Shown: one piece after another, positions 18,027-26,600 of the stretch
Layout of the letters: each line of letters opens with the position of its first letter
Numbering within the stretch: position 1 is the stretch's first letter
NCBI GenBank assembly: GCA_963750395.1
Contig: CAVVQM010000006.1
Coordinates: forward strand, 434,001 to 498,000
Reading direction: 5' to 3'
Length of the DNA: 64,000 nucleotides
Origin: JADJPO01 sp963750395
Lineage (GTDB): Bacteria > Actinomycetota > Actinomycetes > Actinomycetales > Kineosporiaceae
Position numbers and translations under genes: made by a program
The notes under the pieces: generated by a model
What the model saw: the letters and a program-made list of their open reading frames with translations, nothing else
Database searches by the model: none
What the model was told of the DNA's origin: nothing

Positions 18027-21000
18027 ATGCAGGCGCGGGTGCTCGGACCACTGCAGATCGACGAGGGGGGCCGGCCCATCACCACGGGCGGCTTCCGGCA
18101 GAAGGCGGTTGTGGCACAACTCGTGCTGCACGCCAATGAGGTCGTGCCGAGCCATCAGCTGCTCGTCGACCTCTGGGGGGACGACGCACCCCCGCGGGCG
18201 ATGAACTCGCTGCAGGCAGCGATCTCGCGACTGCGTCGCGCCATTCCCGCCGGGCGTCTGGAGACCCGCGCACCCGGCTACGTCCTGCACCTGCTGCCGC
18301 AGGAGCGCGACGTCGACCAGTTCGAGCAGTTGTTCGCCGAGGGCCGTGAGGCTCTGGTGGCGGGCCGGCCGCGCGAAGCAGCCCAGACACTGCGGAACGC
18401 GTTGTCGCTGTGGCGCGGGCCGCCACTGGCCGATTTCCGGTACGAGCCGTTCGCCCAGGCCGACATCGCCCGCCTGGGCGAGCAGCGGCTGGCCTGCCGG
18501 GAGGAGCGGATCGAGGCGGACCTGGCGCTGGGGCAGGAGCATGTGCTGATCGGGGAGCTCGAGCATTTCGTCGCCGAGCATCCGCTGCGCGAGCGGACTC
18601 GCGGCCAGCTGATCCGGGCCCTGTACCTCGACGGTCGACAGGCCGATGCGCTCGAAGTGTTCCGGGATGCCCGGCGCACGCTGCTGACGGAGCTCGGCCT
18701 GGAACCGTCGCCTCAGCTGGCGATGCTTCATGAGGCCGTCCTGCGGCAGGACCCGGCGCTCGCCGCGCCGGCCACCGTCTCCGATCGCCCGGCCCGGATG
18801 CTGCGCCGGCTGGTCACGGTGCTGAGCATCCACCTGGACGCCGGGCCCGAAGCGGGGGGCGACCCCGCGCGCGCCGCGAGGCTCGACCCGGAGGCCGCGG
18901 GGCTCGCTGTGGGCCGTGCCTGGGCCAGCGTCGAGCCCGTGCTGGAGCGATATGGCGGGGGACTGGTGTCGGCGGACGGCGAGCGCCTGTTGGCCGCCTT
19001 CGGGGTGGTTTCGCTGCACGAGGACGACGCCCTGCGCGCGGCCCGGGCGGCGCTGGACGCCCGTCGGGTGCTCGCAGCCGAGGCGGACCGGCTGCGTCAG
19101 GATTTCGGGATCAGCCTGGCCACCCGGTTCGGTGTCGCCACCGGCGAGGCCCTGGTCGGCGGCGCGCAGCCGTCCGGTTTCTCGGGTGCCGCGACCCGAT
19201 CAGCGCAGGCCCTGGCTCGCGCTGCGGCACCGAGCGAGATCATCATCGGCGAGCAGACCCTTACGCTGGCCGCGGGGGCTCTCGAGGTCGAGCCCGCCGG
19301 CCCGGGCAGGTTCCGGCTGCTGACTTCCCGCGGCGGCGCCCGGGCCCTGGCCGTGCGGTTGGACGGGCCGCTGCTGGGCCGCGACAGGGAGCGGCGGGCT
19401 CTTCTGGCGGCGGTGGCCGACGCCCGGGAGCGGGCAGCCACGGTGCTGGCGCTGGTGGTCGGGGACGCCGGCGTCGGAAAGACCCGGCTGGTCCAGGAGG
19501 TGATGGCGGGACTGAGCAATGTCAGGGTGCTGACCGGGCGGTGTCTGTCCTACGGGGAGGGCATCACCTTCTGGCCCCTACGCGAGATCGTCCGGCAGGC
19601 GGTGGGGGGCCGGGAGAGCCTGAACAACCTGCGGCAGCTGCTGCGGGCTGAGCCCGACGCCGACCTGGTCGCCGCCCGGCTGATGTCCGCACTCGGGTCG
19701 GCTGTTCCGGCCGGCGGCGAGGGCGCGGAGATCTTCTGGGCGGCGCGCCGGCTGCTGGAGGCGATCAGCCAGGATCGCCCCCTCGTCGTCGTGTTGGAGG
19801 ACCTGCACTGGGCCGAGCCGATGCTTCTCGACCTCGTGCAGTCCCTGGCGAGGTCACCCAGGCGCTCGGCGCTCGTGCTCGTGGCGATCGCCCGGCCGGA
19901 GCTGCTGCGGCAGCACCCGGCCTGGGCGGCAGACGTGACCGGGAGGGTCGTCGTCGAGCTGTCCCCGCTCGCCAGTGACACCGCGGGGTCCCTGCTCGAC
20001 ACGTTGACCCTGGGCGAGCGGCTCCCCGCTTCGACCCGGCGGCACATCCTGCAGGCGGCCGCCGGGTACCCGCTCTACCTGGAGCAGTTGGCCCTGTCGC
20101 TGCGCGAGCGGGATTGGCAGGTGGACCGGCTCGAGCCGATCCCGGCGACGATCCAGGCGTTGCTGGCGGCGCGGTTGGAGCAGCTCGGGCCGGCCGAGCG
20201 GGACATCATCGAGCTGGCAGCCGTGTCTGGAAAAGACTTCGGCTCGAGGATCCTCGCGGACCTGCTTCCACGCCCGGCGCGACGGCAGGTGGGCCGGCAT
20301 CTGGAGGCACTCGTCGGCAAGGGCCTGGTCGAGCCACGGCCACCGGGCAGCGGCGACCACGAGGACCACAGCTTCCGGCACATCCTCATCCAGCAGGCGG
20401 CGTACCGCTCGATCCCGAAGTTGCAGCGGGCGCGGTTGCATGAGCAGTTCGCCGACTGGTTCGAGGCGATGTCGAGCGAGCCGCCGCAGGCACTGCATGA
20501 GATCCTCGGCTACCACCTCGAGCAGTCGGTCCAGTATCTGATCGAGCTCAGCGCGCCCAGCGCAGCGATCGACGAGCAGGCCGGGCGTGCAGCTCACCAT
20601 CTCGGTACCGCGGGGGAGGCCGCGTTCGAGCGCGGCGACGCAGTCGCCGCAGTGCGTCTGCTGGAGCGCGCGGACCGGCTGGCACCGGGCGCGGGTGCCC
20701 GAGCCCGGATCCTGACCGTGCTGGTGGCCGCCCTCGGCGAGATCGGCGACTTCGGCCGGGCCGGAGACGTCATCGACACGGTGGAAAGGATCGCCACGGA
20801 CTCCGCCGACGACGCCATGATCGCCAACGCCCGGGTGCAGCGCCTGGAGCTCGAGCTGCGGACCGAGCCTGGCCGGGCGATGGGCGAGATCGAGCAGGCC
20901 CAGTCCGCTCTCGTGGACGCGTTCCGCCGGACCGGCGACGAGCCGGGGCTGTGCCGGGTCGGGATGCTGCGTGCCGCGGTTCACTGGAACCTGTCTCGGT

Positions 21001-21833
21001 CGGCGCCGGCCGAACGGCTGTGGCGCGAGGCGGCCGAAGCCGCGCGGCGGGCGCGGGACCAGCGAGACGTGGTGGAGTGCCTCGGCTGGCTCGCCTCCGC
21101 GGCGCTGTGGGGGCCAACTCCGGCCGCGGAGGGGATCGACCTGTGTGAGCGTTACCTGGAAGAGATCGGCGAGGCGCCGCGTGGCCAAGTGGTGATCCTT
21201 TCGCACCTGGCCGGGCTGCACGCGCTGCAGGACCGGATGCGCATGGCTCAGTCCCTGCTCGACCGCGGCCGGGCGATCGCGGTCGAGTTCGGCGGGACCA
21301 TCCTGGCGTCGGTGACGGCGGAGCCGGCTGCTTTCGTCGCGATGCTCGACGGGAATCCGGCTGCCGCAGAGGGCTATCTGCGCGCGGACTACGACCTGCT
21401 GACTCGGTTGGGGGAGAAGTCCTTCCTCGGCACCACCGCAGCCCTGCTCGCCAACGCCGTCGCTGCGCAGGACACCGGCCGGCACCGAGAGGTCGACGAG
21501 CTGGTCGCCGTCAGCCGGGAGACCGGCGCCGACTGGGACACCTCCGCCAGGATCCTGCGCGATGGTGCGCTGGCCCGAAGCCTCGCCGCACGCGGCCGGC
21601 AGCAGGACGCCGAGACCCTGGCCCGCGACGCCGTGGGGTTGGCCGCCCAGACCGACCTGCTCAGCCAGCACGGCGACGCCTGCCTCCTGCTCGCCCAGGT
21701 GCTGTCCGGCGGGACCGATGTCGCGGCGTCCCAGCGAGCCGCCCACGACGCCCTCGAACTGTATTCGCGAAAGGGCAACCGGCCTGGGATTTCGAGGACG
21801 AAGAAACTCCTTGCCGATCTTCTTCGCAATTGA
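18027..21833 (+). CDS. SARP/AfsR-type giant regulator: BTAD, cyclase-homology, AAA ATPase and TPR-like domains
   Basis: Transcriptional regulator of 1268 aa. An OmpR-like winged helix (residues about 1-90, QARVLGPLQIDEGG...) is followed by the BTAD domain (about 95-240, including HPLRERTRGQLIRALYLDGR). A degenerate class III cyclase-homology domain spans about 255-440 (RYGGGLVSADGERLLAAFG, RFGVATGEALVGG). The AAA/STAND ATPase has Walker A GDAGVGKTR near residue 480 and Walker B VVVLEDLHWAEP. The C-terminal half is helical and repeat-rich. The cyclase domain lacks the usual metal-binding pattern at its start (VLSIHLDAG), so catalysis is unlikely. Family members sense a signal and switch on secondary-metabolism or stress genes, but no such cluster is in this window. 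The ATG has GGAGG upstream. Confidence 0.88.
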   Translation: MQARVLGPLQIDEGGRPITTGGFRQKAVVAQLVLHANEVVPSHQLLVDLWGDDAPPRAMNSLQAAISRLRRAIPAGRLETRAPGYVLHLLPQERDVDQFEQLFAEGREALVAGRPREAAQTLRNALSLWRGPPLADFRYEPFAQADIARLGEQRLACREERIEADLALGQEHVLIGELEHFVAEHPLRERTRGQLIRALYLDGRQADALEVFRDARRTLLTELGLEPSPQLAMLHEAVLRQDPALAAPATVSDRPARMLRRLVTVLSIHLDAGPEAGGDPARAARLDPEAAGLAVGRAWASVEPVLERYGGGLVSADGERLLAAFGVVSLHEDDALRAARAALDARRVLAAEADRLRQDFGISLATRFGVATGEALVGGAQPSGFSGAATRSAQALARAAAPSEIIIGEQTLTLAAGALEVEPAGPGRFRLLTSRGGARALAVRLDGPLLGRDRERRALLAAVADARERAATVLALVVGDAGVGKTRLVQEVMAGLSNVRVLTGRCLSYGEGITFWPLREIVRQAVGGRESLNNLRQLLRAEPDADLVAARLMSALGSAVPAGGEGAEIFWAARRLLEAISQDRPLVVVLEDLHWAEPMLLDLVQSLARSPRRSALVLVAIARPELLRQHPAWAADVTGRVVVELSPLASDTAGSLLDTLTLGERLPASTRRHILQAAAGYPLYLEQLALSLRERDWQVDRLEPIPATIQALLAARLEQLGPAERDIIELAAVSGKDFGSRILADLLPRPARRQVGRHLEALVGKGLVEPRPPGSGDHEDHSFRHILIQQAAYRSIPKLQRARLHEQFADWFEAMSSEPPQALHEILGYHLEQSVQYLIELSAPSAAIDEQAGRAAHHLGTAGEAAFERGDAVAAVRLLERADRLAPGAGARARILTVLVAALGEIGDFGRAGDVIDTVERIATDSADDAMIANARVQRLELELRTEPGRAMGEIEQAQSALVDAFRRTGDEPGLCRVGMLRAAVHWNLSRSAPAERLWREAAEAARRARDQRDVVECLGWLASAALWGPTPAAEGIDLCERYLEEIGEAPRGQVVILSHLAGLHALQDRMRMAQSLLDRGRAIAVEFGGTILASVTAEPAAFVAMLDGNPAAAEGYLRADYDLLTRLGEKSFLGTTAALLANAVAAQDTGRHREVDELVAVSRETGADWDTSARILRDGALARSLAARGRQQDAETLARDAVGLAAQTDLLSQHGDACLLLAQVLSGGTDVAASQRAAHDALELYSRKGNRPGISRTKKLLADLLRN

Positions 21834-21846
21834 GACAATTCGTGAC

Positions 21847-22247
21847 ATGGTGCATCGAGCGGTCGAAAAGGTCACGCGCGAGCCAAGAGACCCCAAGGAC
21901 GTCATCGCCACGGTGAAATTGGCGGGCCCACTGGCTGATGCCGTGTCGCAGGTCGCGGCGATGCCGGGTCGCAGGTCACGGCAGATGCCGGGTCGCAGAT
22001 CACGGTATTGGTCTCTCAGCAGGGCGGTGCCTGGGCAATCGGTTCCGCCACCGTGCCGCTCGATCACGCGGCGATGACGCTGGATGTCACCGCGACCGTG
22101 CAGAGTTCCGACCCGGACCAGTTCACCGAGGAGGACCCGCTGACCGTGACCTCGCACGTCACGGCGATCTGGACCTCCACGCTGCCGCGGGACGCGGACG
22201 CGGGCTCGACCGACACGACGGTGTGGAGCGCCCCGCACGGCCCCTGA
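21847..22247 (+). pseudogene. small hypothetical gene with three 8-residue repeats, frame broken by one missing base
   Basis: Not recognised. The ATG at 21847 opens a frame 13 bases after the SARP stop (MVHRAVEKVTREPRDPKDVI...LADAVSQVA). A second frame continues ...SQQGGAWAIGSATVPLDHAAM... to a stop at 22247. The junction lies in a tandem repeat whose units encode DAVSQVAA, DAGSQVTA and DAGSQITV. The first unit has 23 bases and the next two have 24. Restoring one base gives a single 133-aa acidic protein without a membrane segment. It may be co-transcribed with the SARP gene. Whether the missing base is real or a sequence error cannot be told here. Confidence 0.5.
21937..22007 (+). repeat. 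24-bp tandem repeat (three units, first one base short)
   Basis: Units start at 21937 (23 bases), 21960 and 21984 (24 bases each). All begin GATGCCG and contain TCGCAG. They lie inside the broken small gene and encode an 8-residue repeat. Confidence 0.8.
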
Positions 22248-22316
22248 AGACCTGAGAACGGCCGGTGAGCATCTGCCATCGCCCACGCTGACCAGCCATG
22301 AGGAGTCGTGGGCGCG

Positions 22317-23363
22317 TCATGTCACCGGCGTGGCCGTGACCACCACGATCGGGACTCCGGGGGCGACGCGGTGATCCGGCCCCGGTTGTAGTCCGGCATC
22401 GGTCAGGTGGCGGCGCAGCTCGTCGGTGGTGGGGAGGTCGATGCCACGGCCCTGCGCCTGCAGCAGCAGGTCGAAGTGTCGGGTGAACAGGTCCGGCGCT
22501 GTCACGGTGGTGATCAGGAGCAGGGTGCCGCCGGGGCGGACCAGGTCGCCCACTGCGCGCAGGATCCGGACCCGCTCGCTTCTCGGCCAGTAGTACAGGA
22601 CGTTGGCCAGGAGTACCAGGTCGACCGGGCCGCCGAGGTCCTCGATCCGGCTGGGCAGGCTCTCGAGGTCCGCAGCGAGGACCGTCGAACGATCCCGCAT
22701 CCCTGCTCGGTCCAGCCGAGTCCGAGCGAGCTCGACAACGGTGGGTGCGATATCGACGCCCACGCCGTAGGCGTGTGGTGCCTCGGTCAGCACCAGCTCC
22801 AGCTGGTGACCCGTACCGCACCCCACGTCCAACACCCGCGCCGGCGCCGCCCGGGCAACGGTGGCACGAATGGCCTGATCCACCAGCGGCTGCATTCCCC
22901 GGGACAGCACGGCGATCGTGTCGGCGTGGTCGTCGAGATCCGTGCGCGCCGCCTCACCGTGCAGCTGCCCGGGCAGGCCCTGATACAGCTCGGTGTAGTA
23001 GGTCCCGAAGGCGATCGCCGCCGCCCGGGCCACCTCGTCCTCGAGCACGGCGCGCCCCCGGGAGGTGACCTGCCAGAGGCCGCCCTTCTGCCGCACCAGG
23101 CCGGAGGCGGCCAGGACCCGCAGGAACGCCGCAAGCAGGTCGGGATCGACGACGTCCACCCGGTCGGCGAGATCGCGCACATCGGCAGGAGCCGCAGCCA
23201 GCGCGGGCAACACCCCCGTGCGGATCCCGCCGGCCAGAACCGCTGTGCGCAATGCCGCGTTCCCATCCCGCAGCACACGCAGCCGCACGCCCGCCCGGCC
23301 CGCCCGAGCCATGGCGAGCAGAGCTCGAGCACGACCCAGCCTCGGCAGCCCCCCACGGTTCAC
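22317..23363 (-). CDS. SAM-dependent methyltransferase with N-terminal winged-helix domain
   Basis: Protein of 348 aa. The N-terminal half is a winged-helix/dimerisation-like region (LADRVDVVDPDLLAAFLRVLAASGLVRQ, then a wing). The C-terminal half is a class I Rossmann methyltransferase. Motif I is VLDVGCGTGHQLEL (residues about 173-186), motif II GVGVDIAP, and post-motif segments are DLVLLANVLYYW and LVRPGGTLLLIT. Layout resembles small-molecule O-methyltransferases, but the substrate is unknown. The GTG at 23363 sits very close to its GGAGG, so a start slightly downstream is possible. It lies 74 bases after the hydrogenase operon in the same direction. Confidence 0.78.
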   Translation of the reverse strand: MNRGGLPRLGRARALLAMARAGRAGVRLRVLRDGNAALRTAVLAGGIRTGVLPALAAAPADVRDLADRVDVVDPDLLAAFLRVLAASGLVRQKGGLWQVTSRGRAVLEDEVARAAAIAFGTYYTELYQGLPGQLHGEAARTDLDDHADTIAVLSRGMQPLVDQAIRATVARAAPARVLDVGCGTGHQLELVLTEAPHAYGVGVDIAPTVVELARTRLDRAGMRDRSTVLAADLESLPSRIEDLGGPVDLVLLANVLYYWPRSERVRILRAVGDLVRPGGTLLLITTVTAPDLFTRHFDLLLQAQGRGIDLPTTDELRRHLTDAGLQPGPDHRVAPGVPIVVVTATPVT

Positions 23364-23437
23364 CCCTCCAGCATGCCCCAGCCCCGTCGCGACCCACGTG
23401 CTGGACGTCGGACGGCGTCGGGGTCGCCGTCACGGCA

Positions 23438-24199
23438 TCAGACGGGCCGGAGCGGCCGACGGACGTCATGCGGCATGGCGAAGACCGTGCGGACACCCCG
23501 CGAGAACAGGATCGAGTCCGGTGGCAGGGTGCTGATGCCGGGCAGTCCGCTCGCGGCCACCAGCGCGTCGTCCAGCTGGAGCAGTTCCGCGCGCTGCAGC
23601 GGCCACCGCTCGTGGCTGTTGGGCACGTAGAGCGTGCGGCCGAACGCCCGCGTGTGCAGGCCCCAGCGAGCGGTGAGGAAGTCGGCCAGGGGATCGCCTG
23701 GGGGCAGCGGGTCCCCCGGCCGGACCGCGACCTTGGTGCCGGCCGTGCGCGGACCCGGCCAGCGCCGCCAGGAGGAGTACCTCAGCACGCCGTCCGCCTC
23801 ATCGACCCTCATCCGCGCCCAGGTGTACGGCAACCCGAAGGCCCCGCGGGCGCCGAGCACCACGGCCAGCCGGGACGCCTCGAGGGTGCGGAACAGAACA
23901 CCCCGGCGCCCCCGCTCGTCGACGGAGTACAGCCGGACGTTGGTCTCGGCGAAGGTCCCCAGCCAGGGAACGGCCGGTCCGCGGCCGACGCCCGCACCCA
24001 CCATTCGGAACGGGATCAGGCCGACCCAGCTCGTCCCGTCGTGCACGTCCGGCCGGGTACCCGGCGGGAAGAGCGGGGCGACGGCGTCGGGGCGCACCCG
24101 CCAGTGCAGGAACGTCAGGTCCCGCCACGCCTGGCTCATGATCTGGACGCCGTGCAGGTGCGGAGCCGTCGGCGTCACGGGCTGAAGCGGCATGCTCAC
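23438..24199 (-). CDS. DUF2071/YqjF-like family protein
   Basis: Protein of 253 aa with the DUF2071 pattern: SQAWRDLTFLHWRVRPDAVAPLFPPG at the N-terminus, then VGLIPFRM, FAETNVRLYS, GVLFRTLEASRLAVV and a C-terminal LYVPNSHERWPLQRAELL. Biochemical function of the family is not established. The GTG at 24199 overlaps the DUF6390 stop (GTGA); an ATG at 24193 is an alternative. The overlap ties it to the hydrogenase operon, of which it is the last gene. Confidence 0.82.
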   Translation of the reverse strand: MSMPLQPVTPTAPHLHGVQIMSQAWRDLTFLHWRVRPDAVAPLFPPGTRPDVHDGTSWVGLIPFRMVGAGVGRGPAVPWLGTFAETNVRLYSVDERGRRGVLFRTLEASRLAVVLGARGAFGLPYTWARMRVDEADGVLRYSSWRRWPGPRTAGTKVAVRPGDPLPPGDPLADFLTARWGLHTRAFGRTLYVPNSHERWPLQRAELLQLDDALVAASGLPGISTLPPDSILFSRGVRTVFAMPHDVRRPLRPV

Positions 24200-24966
24200 C
24201 CCAACACCGCCGCGGGTCCCGGGCGGGCAGGGGCGTTGGCGACGCGCAGCGTCCGATCGGTGTAGTGCTGCAGAGCCGCCAGGCCGGGCGCGTCCAGTTG
24301 GTCACACACCCAGTCCCAGTGCAGCGAGACCCAGTCGCCCGCTTCCAGGTGCGGCCCGACGCCGTCGGGGTGTCGCTCGGCGACTTCGCTGATCGGCGCG
24401 CCGAGGCTGAGGTGGTGGCCGTCGTAGGCGAGCGCTCGCGAGCGCACGTGGACCAGGGTGTCGTCAACCTCGGTGATCCGTCCCCACCGGATCCGGCAGC
24501 GGTCGAGCACCCTCAGGGGCTCCTCGACCAGCCGGCCCGAGCGGAGCAGGCCGACCCACGGGTAGACCGCGAACACATGGAAGTTGTGGTGGGGGGCGGC
24601 CTCGGGCGACACCACCTCGCCGAGCCTCCACCACGACCCGCCGGCCCGGGCGCGGAAACGGGCCTCCATCGAGTCGTGGAGCAGCGCGGGGGGCACCTGG
24701 TCGAGCAGCCCGTTGCCGACCCAGTACGCCGAGACCACCCGCGGATCGAGCGGGTCGGCGATTCCGTTGGCGGCCGCGATCAGCTGCAGGTAGGGCCAGG
24801 CGCCCTCGAATCCGGCCGCGAGCTGTCGCAGGCCCCGGTCGTCGCCGCCGGTGGCGTCGACGTACGCCGCCTGCGCGAGCATCTCCGACGGGCGCCCGGG
24901 CCCGCAGTAGCCCAACGCGTGCGGCGGGTGGGCGTACCGGGCGAACAGCACCGGCCCCGTGGTCAA
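24196..24966 (-). CDS. DUF6390 family protein, hydrogenase-operon associated
   Basis: Protein of 256 aa beginning LTTGPVLFARYAHPPHALGYCGPG. I recognise the family as DUF6390, which often accompanies actinobacterial [NiFe] hydrogenase genes; its function is unknown. Conserved-looking stretches are AHPPHALGYCGPG, HHNFHVFAVYPWVGLL and GDWVSLHWDWVCDQL, with several His and Cys residues. I start at the TTG at 24966, which overlaps the EamA stop (TTGA); a GTG six codons further in is an alternative. It has no signal peptide or membrane helix. Confidence 0.75.
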   Translation of the reverse strand: MTTGPVLFARYAHPPHALGYCGPGRPSEMLAQAAYVDATGGDDRGLRQLAAGFEGAWPYLQLIAAANGIADPLDPRVVSAYWVGNGLLDQVPPALLHDSMEARFRARAGGSWWRLGEVVSPEAAPHHNFHVFAVYPWVGLLRSGRLVEEPLRVLDRCRIRWGRITEVDDTLVHVRSRALAYDGHHLSLGAPISEVAERHPDGVGPHLEAGDWVSLHWDWVCDQLDAPGLAALQHYTDRTLRVANAPARPGPAAVLG

Positions 24967-25877
24967 GCGGCCGCCTCCGCGGGTCGGCGCATCATGGCCG
25001 ACGCAACGAGGGCGACTCCCGTCGTGATCAGCGCCAGCCAGATCGCCTGGGGCGCCAGCCTCACCCCGTCCAGCGCCCCGGACAGGACGGCGGTGCCGAC
25101 GGCGCCGAGCACCAGCACCGCGGTGACGTCGACCGCCTGCGCCCGGGCCAGCGCCGCGAACCACACGGCGACGTACGTCGTGAGCAGGAGGCCGGTCACG
25201 GCGATCCACTGCATCTGGAGGGCTGTGAGCGAGGCCAGGGCGCCGAGCCGTCCGGTGACGGCCAGCCACCCGAGCAGAACCACTGAGCCCAGGCCCATCC
25301 GGGCCACCGCGAGCGTCCAGCTGGAGAGGTCGGCCAGCAGCCGCTTGACGAGCACGACCTCGACCGACCACAGCAGGGTGGCGGCGAGGATCATCGCGGC
25401 ACCGGCGTCGAACGGGAAGGCGCCGACGCTGGCCAGGCCGAGCTGCCCGACGACCAGCAGCGCGATCGCGGCGAGGTGGGGCCAGCCGACCCGCTCCCGC
25501 AGGAGCACGACCGCGAGCAGGGCCACCCAGACCACGAGGGTCTTCTGGATGAACGCGGCCTGCGGCGACGTGGCACGGGCCAGGCCCTCGAAGAACAGCA
25601 CGAAGGGGAGGCTGCCGCCGACCACGCCGACCGCCGCGAGGCCGAGCCACTGGCGCCCGCCGGGATGGCTGCCCCGTACGCGCCGGCCCCCCGCGACGGT
25701 GCCGGCGAGGACGGCGAGGACGGCGAGCAGGACCGCCGCGACGAGGTTCTTGGCGGTGGTGTACACCGTCGCGTCGCCGAAGGCACGCACGGCGGAGGCG
25801 TTCACGTACACCGCAACGGCGCTGACGCCCGCGGTGCACAACGCGAGCACGAGGCCCAGGCGGCGGGTGCTGTTCAT
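24963..25877 (-). CDS. EamA/DMT-superfamily transporter
   Basis: Integral membrane protein of 304 aa with about ten helices in two EamA repeats (residues about 5-130 and 155-295). The first repeat contains FVLFFEGLARATSPQAAFIQKT and the second WSVEVVLVKRLL. DMT exporters and importers move small metabolites, and the substrate here is unknown. The ATG at 25877 overlaps the hypC stop (ATGA) and its own stop overlaps the DUF6390 start. It is therefore embedded in the hydrogenase operon, which is unusual for a transporter of this family. It could serve hydrogenase maturation or simply be co-regulated. Confidence 0.85.
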   Translation of the reverse strand: MNSTRRLGLVLALCTAGVSAVAVYVNASAVRAFGDATVYTTAKNLVAAVLLAVLAVLAGTVAGGRRVRGSHPGGRQWLGLAAVGVVGGSLPFVLFFEGLARATSPQAAFIQKTLVVWVALLAVVLLRERVGWPHLAAIALLVVGQLGLASVGAFPFDAGAAMILAATLLWSVEVVLVKRLLADLSSWTLAVARMGLGSVVLLGWLAVTGRLGALASLTALQMQWIAVTGLLLTTYVAVWFAALARAQAVDVTAVLVLGAVGTAVLSGALDGVRLAPQAIWLALITTGVALVASAMMRRPAEAAA

Positions 25878-26119
25878 GGATGCTCCTCAGGGCTCGGGGG
25901 CGGGTGGGATGCCGGGTGCCGGCGAACGGCGAGAGCATCGGCCGCGTCCTGGGCGCTGAGCCGCTCGAGGGCGAAACCGGAGTGGCTGACCACCCAGTCG
26001 CCCGGCGCCACCGGGTCCTCGAGGGTGATCAGCGAGAGGCGCACCTCCGCCTCGCCGCGACGCGCGACGGCCCGATCGCCGGCGACCTCGACGAGCTGGA
26101 CGATCTCACCCAGACACAT
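25874..26119 (-). CDS. hypC: hydrogenase assembly chaperone HypC/HupF
   Basis: Small chaperone (81 aa) that carries the Fe(CN)2CO group with HypD and delivers it to the large subunit. The N-terminal MCLGEIVQL supplies the essential Cys2. The body keeps the OB-fold pattern (RRGEAEVRLSLITLEDPVAPGDWVVSHSGFALERL). The start overlaps the end of the protease gene by 14 bases. HypA, B, D, E and F are not in this window and must be encoded elsewhere if the enzyme is made. The tail is Pro/His rich. Confidence 0.93.
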   Translation of the reverse strand: MCLGEIVQLVEVAGDRAVARRGEAEVRLSLITLEDPVAPGDWVVSHSGFALERLSAQDAADALAVRRHPASHPPPSPEEHP

Positions 26120-26600
26120 GGCCCGCCCCCACCGTCGAGAAGTCCGGCCCGAGGGCGGCCAGAACGGCGTCCACGGCCCGCGGGACGGCGGCCGCCACGG
26201 CCGCACTCAGCGGGGCTCCCGGTGCGAACTCACGAGCCTCGACCAGGACGAGTCGCACCCGCGCCGGGAGGCGACCGAGCACCCGAGCCAGCTCGACGGC
26301 CTCGCCGAGCCCGAACGCGTGCGTGCCCCCGACGCCCAGCGCCGCCCAGGTCTGCGGCGTCACCGGCGCCGCACCGACCTCGCTGACCCGCACGGTGCCG
26401 GGCTCGGCGCCGGAGACGACGGCGTCGACGACCACCACCTGCTCGTGGGTGTCCCAGGCCAGCACCAGGTCGGTGGGGTCCTCCTGCTCGAGGACTCTCA
26501 GGCCGGCCAGGCCGAGTTCGGCGACGGCGCCGGCCACCACCGGACCGACCGCGTCGTCCCCGCGGCCGATCGAGCCGAGACCCACCACGAGCGCGTTCAC
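26106..26600 (-). CDS. hydrogenase maturation protease (HyaD/HoxW family)
   Basis: Endopeptidase of 164 aa that removes the C-terminal tail of the large subunit after nickel insertion. The N-terminal VVGLGSIGRGDDAVG is the family hallmark with metal-binding acidic residues. The stretches VVVVDAVVSGAEPG and GTHAFGLGEAVELARVLGRLP follow. The GTG at 26600 overlaps the large-subunit stop (GTGA), so it is coupled to its substrate. Its target should be cleavage after His in the large-subunit DPCISCATH motif. Confidence 0.92.
   Translation of the reverse strand: MNALVVGLGSIGRGDDAVGPVVAGAVAELGLAGLRVLEQEDPTDLVLAWDTHEQVVVVDAVVSGAEPGTVRVSEVGAAPVTPQTWAALGVGGTHAFGLGEAVELARVLGRLPARVRLVLVEAREFAPGAPLSAAVAAAVPRAVDAVLAALGPDFSTVGAGHVSG

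Noticed and set aside
18027..22286. Long open frames on the strand opposite the SARP gene and other high-GC genes
   Set aside because: They are Arg/Pro/Gly/Ala-rich, lack ribosome sites and match no family; they are expected shadows of high GC3 coding DNA.
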